From assembly GCA_949282555.1 (NCBI GenBank), contig CASDPK010000018.1:1-50917 (forward strand): a stretch of 50,917 bases of DNA, read 5' to 3'. This document shows, one piece after another, positions 1-7,300 of this stretch. Source of the DNA: an uncultured Lentisphaeraceae bacterium. GTDB taxonomy: Bacteria > Verrucomicrobiota > Kiritimatiellia > RFP12 > DVOR01. The notes beneath the pieces are model-generated. The model was not told the origin of the DNA and ran no database searches. It saw nothing but the letters and a program-made list of their open reading frames with translations. Both the position numbers and the translations under genes were made by a program. Numbering within the stretch: the first letter of the stretch is position 1; every line of letters starts with the position of its first letter.

Positions 1-189
1 GTGTGTGCGATGATTCCAAAATCCGGCACTGCCTTTGACATTTGGAACCGGTTTCCCTTGATCGTCCACGACCGTCAGTCTGAACGTCGCCGTTGCACCG
101 TAACGCTTCGCACGTGCATGACTTTCCTTGTCAGCCCAACAGTCAAACGAGACAAAAAGCACCAAGAGCGCAAACAAAAGCGACTTCAT
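1..189 (-). CDS. 5' end of a fourth ~330-aa secreted partner protein (cut by the window edge)
   Basis: Only the first 63 codons are present; the gene runs off the left edge. The start is fixed by near-identity with the paralogue starting at 1424: bases 1-200 and 1236-1435 differ at only a few positions. It has a signal peptide (MKSLLFALLVLFVSFDCWAD), then the start of a beta-sandwich like that of carboxypeptidase-regulatory-like domains (ATFRLTVVDDQG). The ATG overlaps the TGA of the upstream hydrolase relic (ATGA), so translation is probably coupled to it. Function is unknown; a secreted partner or immunity-like role is inferred from context. Confidence 0.75.
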   Translation of the reverse strand, partial: MKSLLFALLVLFVSFDCWADKESHARAKRYGATATFRLTVVDDQGKPVPNVKGSAGFWNHRTH

Positions 190-345
190 TCCAAATGCCC
201 TTTCTTGATAATGTCTTTGAACATAGCACGCGTAAATGGGTATGAAACGTCTTTGATGTCGCTATGAAGCCAACGGCCCTTTAATTGGTGTTCTTGTCTC
301 CATGCTTTTTCAGGTAGAATGGCGATACCTCTCCGAGTGGCACAG
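186..345 (-). pseudogene. relic of the hydrolase gene upstream of partner copy D
   Basis: The minus strand carries two separated pieces of the large hydrolase. First comes a segment reading PFYLKKHGDK, found near residue 1240 of the protein encoded at 4202-9376. In another frame follows its C-terminal tail GRWLHSDIKDVSYPFT...FKDIIKKGHLE, ending in TGA that overlaps the next ATG. About 400 codons of hydrolase that should lie between them are missing. The piece has no start codon or signal peptide of its own. What survives is the tail, which contains the probable catalytic His and the ribosome-binding region (AAGAAAGGG) of the next gene. Confidence 0.65.
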
Positions 346-428
346 TGTGCACTGCGGATAGAAAAGATTTCGAGAGCCTCAAGTCTTTCCAATGGCATAA
401 GAGTTTTAGGACGTGGTGCGTCTCCGAA

Positions 429-1424
429 CTATGGTGCACTTTGTTTTTTGGTCGTTCCTTCATATCCATTTTTGTCTGTCAAATTCCGTTTAGGGTCAAA
501 CTCAAGATTTGTATCGTTTGGATTCGGATTGAAGACGATAGACTTAATAATGAACTCTTCGTCCGTAAACTTTATAAAAGGGTAGATCTTCCCGTAGTTA
601 CAACGCACCAACTCTCCGGATGAAGATGTTTCGCTTCGAACACGAAACACGAGATACTTTCGATGATCTAACCAGTCATAATCCGTCTCTCCTGGATGTA
701 ATACGAGTTGTTTTTGGAATGGCTTCGTCAAATCTACCGAATACGATGAAATGAATTCTGACCAGTAGTCCGCGTCATGAACCTGAACCCCGTCGTATTT
801 GTTAGGAAAATCAAAAGTAACCTTTGTGGGCTTCAACCATGTTTTCCTTCCAAAGGAAACCCTTGTTACATTCACGGTAATATAAACATCCGGAACGACC
901 CCTTCGCCGTGAGGCTTCACCCAGTCGGCAACTTGAAGATCAAAGCCAAGAGGGGTCTCAAAAGCAGGGATTTGCTTATTGTCTACAAGATGAGAATACA
1001 TTGGAATTGGGTTACGCGTCTTCTTCAATACTACCGTGTTGACATAATCGGGCACCCATTTCCGTGCAAACAAGGTCTCTTCCACATCATCGTCCGAGGC
1101 ACGTGAAAATTTATGCCTTCCCGTTGTTTTGTAATATCCTTCTTTCTTCAGTCCGAATGCCCCATCATAGAAACACTTTCCTGAAAGCGTGATTTCACCC
1201 TTTTCATTGGAAGTAGATGCAAACGAGTCTGTTTTGTGTGTGCGATGATTCCAAAATCCGGCACTCCCTTTGACATTTGGAACCGGCTCCCCCTGATCGT
1301 CCACGACCGTCAACCTGAACGTCGCCGTTGCACCATAACGCTTCGCACGTGCATGACTCTCCTTGTCAGCCCAACAGTCAAACGAGACAAAAAGCACCAA
1401 GAGCGCAAACAAAAGCGACTTCAT
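429..1424 (-). CDS. secreted partner protein, copy C (331 aa, function unknown)
   Basis: A signal peptide (residues 1-19) is followed by a ~100-aa beta-rich domain resembling carboxypeptidase-regulatory-like folds (TFRLTVVDDQGEPVPNVKG, then ITLSGKCFYDGAFGLKKEGYY). A ~200-aa domain follows with motifs shared by all copies: RNPIPMYS, FDLQVADWVKPHGEG, YLVFRVRSETSSSGELVRC, YGKIYPF and FNPNPNDTNLEFDPKRNL. It is one of four tandem paralogues (with 1-189, 1591-2592 and 3053-4039). Its ATG overlaps the stop of a hydrolase relic. Base composition is clearly more AT-rich than the genes from 10 kb onward. I know no function. An immunity protein or dedicated periplasmic chaperone for the hydrolase is an inference from position. 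Confidence 0.85.
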   Translation of the reverse strand: MKSLLFALLVLFVSFDCWADKESHARAKRYGATATFRLTVVDDQGEPVPNVKGSAGFWNHRTHKTDSFASTSNEKGEITLSGKCFYDGAFGLKKEGYYKTTGRHKFSRASDDDVEETLFARKWVPDYVNTVVLKKTRNPIPMYSHLVDNKQIPAFETPLGFDLQVADWVKPHGEGVVPDVYITVNVTRVSFGRKTWLKPTKVTFDFPNKYDGVQVHDADYWSEFISSYSVDLTKPFQKQLVLHPGETDYDWLDHRKYLVFRVRSETSSSGELVRCNYGKIYPFIKFTDEEFIIKSIVFNPNPNDTNLEFDPKRNLTDKNGYEGTTKKQSAP

Positions 1425-1555
1425 TCTAAATGCCCTTTCTTAAGAATGTCCTTGAAACGTCCGTGCCATGTGAGCGAGGCACGGGCCGTGTCGGCGGACG
1501 TGGGGGTGTAACCCTCTCGCGACAGGAAGTGGCGATGCCAAAAGTTCGCCCACGC
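1421..1555 (-). pseudogene. relic of the hydrolase gene upstream of partner copy C
   Basis: Bases 1443-1540 are almost identical to 4593-4695 inside the hydrolase gene. They encode QAWANFWHRHFLSREGYTP and then DTARASLTWHGRFKD. At RFKD the sequence jumps to the very end of the tail (DILKKGHLE, stop), so the 100-plus residues normally between are deleted. The jump occurs where both parents read F-K-D, consistent with recombination at short homology. The TGA overlaps the ATG at 1424. No start codon or complete domain remains. Confidence 0.7.
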
Positions 1556-1590
1556 CTGCGCACACGGTTTGACGTTCGTAAGCCAAATGC

Positions 1591-2592
1591 TCATGGTTTC
1601 CGAAGATTGAGTGTTTGTTCTTCTTCGAACGTTTTGAATGGCGAGAGGTTTCGCTTCGGGTCAAACTCAAGATTGGTGTCATTTGGCGTTGGGTTGAAGA
1701 AGACTGCTGACAATGCGAACTCATCCCCAGCGGCATCGATTGTGCGATAAATCTTTCCGTAATGGCAACGGATAAGTTCTCCATTTGGCGAAGTTTCACT
1801 TCGTGTTCGAAATACAAGATACTTTCCACGTTTCAACCAATCATATCTATCCTCTCCGCTTTCTAAGATAAGTTTTCTTGAAAATGGTTTCTTTAAATCT
1901 ACATGATACGCAGAAAGAAAATCAGACCAAGTATCGGAATCGCATACTTGCACACCATCATGTTCGTTTGGCCATTCCAATGTGACTTCCTTAATCTCCG
2001 TCACAAGACGTTTGCCGTATAAGACTTCTTTCGTTGTCACCGTCACCATCATGTCATTTTCCTCCCCCTTCCCATACGGTTTAACCCAATCAACTATTTT
2101 GAGATCAAAGCCTATTGCTTGATTTAGCAAAGGGATTTTTCCGCTAAAGTGCTTCGAATACATAGGAATTGGATTACGTTTTTTCTTCAACACCATATCT
2201 TTAACAACAGGTTTCCAGCGTCTACGCTCGAAGAGCCCAAAAGGTTTGTCTGGTGCCTCAAAGTATTCCCCTCCTGAAGATCCATAATAGCCATCCTTCT
2301 CAATCCCATAATTCCCATCCGTAAATGCTGTTGCGGAAAGAACAAGATGGCCGTTCTCATCAGAATACGCCTCATCGCGTGTCCCATTCCAGCACCCTAG
2401 CACTCCCTTTGCTCCTTTTATCAACGTACCTTGATCATCGCGAATTGTGAGGTTAACCGTTGCAATTCCTCCATGTCGGCTTAGCTCTTTCAATTGAGGA
2501 TAAGAAGGTTGAAAAACAATGTCATCGTTCTGCGCTCCACAAAGTGAAACGAGCAGACAAACGCACCATGGCACTATCATATACCTCTTCAT
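1591..2592 (-). CDS. secreted partner protein, copy B (333 aa, function unknown)
   Basis: Signal peptide MKRYMIVPWCVCLLVSLCGAQ, then the family's N-terminal beta domain (IATVNLTIRDDQGTLIKGAKG, SDENGHLVLSA, YGIEKDGYYGSS). The C-terminal domain has the conserved RNPIPMYSK, GFDLKIVDWVKPYGKGE, YLVFRTRSETSPNGELIRC, HYGKIY and FFNPTPNDTNLEFDPKRNL. By eye it is closer to copy A than to copy C. Start at 2592 overlaps the upstream relic's stop codon; a Shine-Dalgarno-like AAGGAAG lies just upstream. Same AT-rich composition as its paralogues. Function unknown. Confidence 0.85.
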   Translation of the reverse strand: MKRYMIVPWCVCLLVSLCGAQNDDIVFQPSYPQLKELSRHGGIATVNLTIRDDQGTLIKGAKGVLGCWNGTRDEAYSDENGHLVLSATAFTDGNYGIEKDGYYGSSGGEYFEAPDKPFGLFERRRWKPVVKDMVLKKKRNPIPMYSKHFSGKIPLLNQAIGFDLKIVDWVKPYGKGEENDMMVTVTTKEVLYGKRLVTEIKEVTLEWPNEHDGVQVCDSDTWSDFLSAYHVDLKKPFSRKLILESGEDRYDWLKRGKYLVFRTRSETSPNGELIRCHYGKIYRTIDAAGDEFALSAVFFNPTPNDTNLEFDPKRNLSPFKTFEEEQTLNLRKP

Positions 2593-3062
2593 TTTAAACT
2601 TCCTTTCTCAAGAATGTCCTTATAGAATTCGCGTGTAAATGGGTAAGTAACGTCCTTAATATCACTATGCAACCAACGTCCCGTTAAAGGCTTCTCCCTT
2701 TGTCGTGGACGAGCCCATAGGGGTCGTTGAGGATTGTCAATGTAAATGCTTTGTAAGTTGGAGTTAGATACCTCTCCGTTCAATTCCACCGTTCCCGCGG
2801 CTCGTGTCATTGCGGGGATGCCGTAGGCGAGGAGCGGGTCGCGTTGGGCGAGGATGGCAGAGGCATCGTTTTGCAGGATGAGTGAGGGATTGCGGTGGAA
2901 ATAGGGGGCCGTGCGGTACGCCTCCGGGGAGGCTGGGGGCGAGGCTCCATCCTCAACGCCCCATCCCATGGTGTCGGAGGCGGCGAACTTGAAGTCCCAA
3001 AAGGAGGTGTGGCGCCCTTTGTAGCACTCCTGCTGTCGGCGTAATATATGTTTCATGGCCAA
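2589..3062 (-). pseudogene. relic of the hydrolase gene's 3' end upstream of partner copy B
   Basis: From about 3038 downwards this encodes the last ~150 residues of the hydrolase: ECYKGRHTSFWDFKFAASDTMGW, FHRNPSLILQNDASAILAQRDP, PAMTRAAGTVEL, then GRWLHSDIKDVTYPFTREFYKDILEKGSLK. Up to GTVEL the DNA is nearly identical to 4225-4440, apart from 44 bases present here and absent there. After GTVEL the two sequences diverge strongly. The frame is intact here, so this copy shows what the main hydrolase gene should encode. The possible start (MAMKHILRRQ) is fortuitous: no signal peptide or nucleophile elbow is present. Stop overlaps the ATG at 2592. Confidence 0.7.
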
Positions 3063-4039
3063 CGTTGATTAATCATGGTTTCTTCTTGGAACGAAGAGAA
3101 GGGGGCTAAATTGTTCTTTAGATCGAATTCGAGGTTGGTATCATTCGGTGTTGGGTTGAAGAAAACCACCTTCAACAAAAAGTTCTCGGATGTGATATGG
3201 AAAGTGGGATAAATCTTTCCATAATGGCATCGCTCCAATATTCCTGTCGGAGACATTTTACTTCGGGTACGAAAGACAAGATATTTTTTATGGTCAAGCC
3301 ATTTGTCAGAACCGCCTTTAGAACGCATAGTAAGTCGTTTTTGAAATGGATTATTTAAATTTACATGGTGGGATGAGATCAACTCTGACCACAAGTCCGC
3401 ATTACATACTTGTACTCCATTGTATTCGCCTAGCCACTCAAAAGTAACTTTCTTGGCATCCCAAAACTTCGTTTTCCCATATTGTACGTGTTCTGCTTCA
3501 ACAGTGACGCGTACATCTACAATTTCACCTTTCCCATACGGTTTCACCCAATCCATTATTTTGAGATCAAGTCCTAAAGGTTGATTGATGGCAGGAAGTG
3601 GACCACGAATTTGTTTGGAATACATCGGAATAGGATTTCGTTTCTTTTTAAGCACAACTTCTTTCACAACGGGTTTCCATCGCCTACGTTCAAAAAAACC
3701 AAAAGGCGTATCTGGAACATCAAAATGTGATTGGTAAATTTCGGTGGCATAGTATCCATCTTTTGTTATGGTGCAGCCTCCATCTGTCTGTGCCTGATTG
3801 GAAAGTGTCATCTTTCCATTTCTGTCTGTGCACGCTTCATCATTCGTGACGTTGTTTTTGTACCAGAACCAACCATTCCCTATAGCATCAGAAATTGGAG
3901 CGTGGTATTCATCTTTTATGGTCAAATCAAATGTTGCGAGTCCACCGTGTGCTCGTAATTTTTTCAAGGTTTCTTGATTTTCCGCCGATAAAAGAAGAGT
4001 CCCGCTTAGTGCCGAGATTAAGACGATGCATGCTTTCAT
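3053..4039 (-). CDS. secreted partner protein, copy A (328 aa, function unknown)
   Basis: This is the partner directly after the hydrolase. Signal peptide MKACIVLISALSGTLLLSA, N-terminal beta domain (LATFDLTIKDEYHAPISDA, CTDRNGKMTLSNQ, CTITKDGYYAT), then the family motifs RRRWKPVVKEVVLKKKRNP, PMYSKQIRGPLP, LDLKIMDWVKPYGKGE, YLVFRTRSKMSPTG, HYGKIYPTF and FFNPTPNDTNLEFDLKNNL. Its ATG overlaps the TGA of the hydrolase tail at 4036. It is strongly AT-rich: 19 G+C in bases 3301-3360 by hand count. Function is not recognised. Immunity protein, inhibitor or secretion chaperone for the hydrolase are the readings I consider. Confidence 0.85.
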   Translation of the reverse strand: MKACIVLISALSGTLLLSAENQETLKKLRAHGGLATFDLTIKDEYHAPISDAIGNGWFWYKNNVTNDEACTDRNGKMTLSNQAQTDGGCTITKDGYYATEIYQSHFDVPDTPFGFFERRRWKPVVKEVVLKKKRNPIPMYSKQIRGPLPAINQPLGLDLKIMDWVKPYGKGEIVDVRVTVEAEHVQYGKTKFWDAKKVTFEWLGEYNGVQVCNADLWSELISSHHVNLNNPFQKRLTMRSKGGSDKWLDHKKYLVFRTRSKMSPTGILERCHYGKIYPTFHITSENFLLKVVFFNPTPNDTNLEFDLKNNLAPFSSFQEETMINQRWP

Positions 4040-4356
4040 CTAAGATTTCCTTTCTTTATAATGTCTTGGTAAAACGTACGTGTGAATGGATAGGCGACGT
4101 CTTTGATGTCACTATGAAGCCAACGGTTGGCAAATGGTTTTTGTACTCGCGCCCATTGGGGAAGCACTTTGGTGTCAATGTAAATGTCTTGTAGGTCAAC
4201 ATCATGATTTGGTTTCTTTACCAATTCCACCGTTCCCGCGGCTCGTGTCATTGCGGGGATGCCGTAGGCGAGGAGCGGGTCGCGTTGGGCGAGGATGGCG
4301 GAGGCGTCGTTTTGCAGGATGAGTGAGGGATTGCGGTGGAAATAGGGGGCCGTGCG
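4036..4356 (-). pseudogene. out-of-frame C-terminal tail of the hydrolase
   Basis: In the frame that stops at 4036 this stretch encodes APYFHRNPSLILQNDASAI, PAMTRAAGTVEL and NRWLHSDIKDVAYPFTRTFYQDIIKKGNLR. It is the natural continuation of the hydrolase gene, but the reading frame that enters from 4357 is shifted relative to it. Compared with 2589-3038, 44 bases are missing between GTGCGG and CCATCCC at about 4355-4357. The HSD in WLHSD is the likely catalytic His region of the hydrolase (inference from its place at the end of an alpha/beta hydrolase fold). The stop codon overlaps partner A's ATG. Confidence 0.7.
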
Positions 4357-7300
4357 GCCATCCCATGGTGTCGGAGGCGGCGAACTTGAAGTCCCAAAAG
4401 GAGGTGTGGCGTCCTTTGTAGCATTCCTGCTTTTGCCACGAGTAACGCCCCTTGTTCTTGAACCACTCGAAACCCGTTGTGGGATCGGGGGTTTCTTCCA
4501 TCAGCTCGAAGACCTCGTCGCCCAACGCGTCCCCGTTCTCGGTGGCCCCCGCGGAGTAATAGTTGTAGACGTCCACATTGGGTTTGGTGAGCACGTCCTT
4601 GAAACGTCCGTGCCATGTGAGCGTGGCACGGGCCGTGTCGGCGGGCGTGGGGGTGTAACCCTCTTGCGGCAGGAAGTGGCGATGCCAAAAGTTCGCCCAT
4701 GCCTGCGGCGCAACCGCCCTCCAGTCATCGTGGACAAGGCCGCGTGGGATGCCGTTGGTCGGGAAGTCGTGGGTGAGGGGCGTGGCGTCGTAGGCTTCCG
4801 CCGGGACGGCGGCGTTCAACATGAAATAGGCGTCGATGGGGGCGTCGTAATCCTGCACTGCGGCGGAAACAACCATATTCCCGAGACTGTGGGCCATGAT
4901 GGAAGTGCGCGCATAGCCGGCCAAGGGCACCGTTCGGAGTGCGGTGTTGAGTCGGCCGGCGGCCACAAAAGCGTTGCGGACATTCCGGTAGTAATCCGGG
5001 AGATTGCCCTCATCATCCCCATGCCATGTGATGCCGCAGAAATGCGCGTTGAGTCCCGATTGCCATAACCGCTTGAAGAGCGCGTTGAACCATCCTTCGG
5101 CATCGCCCTCGGAAACGCTGTAGCCGTGGATGAAGGCGACGACGCTGTCGGAATGCGCAAGTGGGGGCATCACGGCGGCGGCGTAGGAGTGCGATGGATT
5201 GCGCAGGTTCAGCGTGGCATACATGTCTGTGACTGCGGTGGCACGCAACGGGAGCGCGCCCACATCCTTCACGTGTTCATCATGCCAAAAGGCCTTGGGC
5301 GACGTGATGGCAAGCGTTAGCGGTTCGGTTGAGGCATGGCTTGCTTCCATGAACAAAAGGAAGTCGCGGGTTGCGCCGGAGCGGATGTCCCATTGCAACC
5401 ACGAGGGGAGTTCGTGCCAGTCATGGGAGAAGGCCAGCCAATCCGAGAGGGAGACTTCCGCCTCCCACCGTGATTCCTTTCCCTCAAGACCGAAGCAAGC
5501 GTCCGCAGCGATATCGATGGCGGAATAGAAGCGCTCAATCTCATAGTCGCTCCTCTTGCACCATAATATCTGCACGTGGGAGCTATCCCTGAAGTCGAGG
5601 CTCTTGTCCCCATGTTTTTTCAGATAGAACGGCAATGCCTCGCCAAGCGCCACCTTGACGGGGAAGAAGTCCTCAATGTCGCACTTCCCATTGACGTGAT
5701 TATCCTCTCCATTGTTCGGCGACGCACCGGGATCCACTTGTGAATTCCGTGGCTTGGAAATGTCCTCACCGGCGTTTACGCCGTTTTCGCTATCCATGTC
5801 GGTGTCATCATTCACCCACATGCACAGGGGCTTGCCTTGGGCGGCAAGCGCCTCATCCGCGGCGTCAATGACCCCGTCGCGGTTATAATCCGGGGTGAGC
5901 CTCACGTCAAAACAGTAGATGTAGACCTCTTTGCCCTCTCCGGGGAAGGCTTCCCCATCCTCAACGGTTGCGGACCCGATCAGTTCGCCCTCATCCTCAA
6001 GAAGGATGTTCCCCTCCTCGGGGAGGGAGATGGAAAGGGTGTAGTCGCGGTCGGGCGTGTCCAAGTTGGAGGCGAGGTGCTTCATGGTGACCCGATAGAC
6101 CGCATCCGGGCGCAAAAAGACATCGTGCGTTTGCAATCGGCCGTACGCTTCGTTGAAGACATACGTCGTCTGATTGCCTTCCCCGGCGAGCTGGACAAAT
6201 GCAAGCACGTACTTTTCGGAATGGCTCCCACTGTCGTCGCCGAAGGTCAGCGTCAGCTTCCTTCGGCTGTTCGCGAGGCCCTCGTCCGTCTTGTCCGTGG
6301 GGTCACTGCTCTGATGGATTTCCGTGAGGTCGTTCACGCCATCGCCATCGGTATCCGCCTTGGTGGAATCCGTTTTGTAGGCGGCCTCCTGTGCATCCGT
6401 GAGGCCATCCCCATCCGTGTCGAGGGTGCCGTCGTTGGGTTCGGTGGGCGAGCGATCATGGCACGTTTCCCACCCATCACTCATGCCATCGCCGTCCGAA
6501 TCCGGCTCATGGGGGTCACATCCGGCCTCAAACTCCGCGTCGTCCCTCAGCCCGTCAAAGTCCGTGTCCGCAAGCGAAGGATCCGTCCCGAGGCCAAAGA
6601 AATAGGTGATGCTGTCGCCGAGGGCGATGGCATTGGGCTCATCGTGGGCGATCGCGAATTGTCCTGGATGGGTGCCGCCGCGATGTTGTGCGCCAAGGGT
6701 GGCCGATGTGCCATCGAAGGTGCCTTGCAACGTGGGATAACGTACTTCGATGCCTTTTGCCGCGGCATTTTCCGGAAGGATCACCTGAATGCGGGCAAGC
6801 GACGTGCAAGGTTCGGGCGTCGCCAAAAACGCAATCCCTTTCTGCTTGGCGATGTTGAGATATTCGATCACCGCGGTTCGCCCGCCCTGGTCGTCGGCCA
6901 AAAGCACAATGCGCATCGTGGACATGAAGGATTCCGCGAGCATCAAATCGTCCCAATAAAGCGCGATGGTCGGATAGCGCATATCGAAAGGCGCGGTTGC
7001 CATGTCTTCGTTTTTCAATGGGCGTTCAGGGGAAATGGGCGCATCCTCCGAAGGGATGAAGGTGATGAACCCATCGGCGTTGAGCGCCACGTAGGCGTAT
7101 TCCATGCCATCGAGTGTCACGGGAAACGGAAGAGGGGCTCTCTTATAACCATCGACCTCTCGTTTCGCATAAGCGTAAGTGATCGTTCCGGAAGAGGTGT
7201 CCAGTGCCTTGACGTGAGACCTCCGAATGAACGTTCCCACTTCGGCCGCATCCGGAAGCGTGTCGCCATCGGAATCCCAAGCGGTAGGGTCGGTTCCCAA

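Noticed and set aside
2589..3062. Treating the 157-codon frame with ATG at 3062 as a functional gene
   Set aside because: It encodes only the last part of the hydrolase fold without nucleophile or signal peptide; the ATG lies just outside the region of homology.
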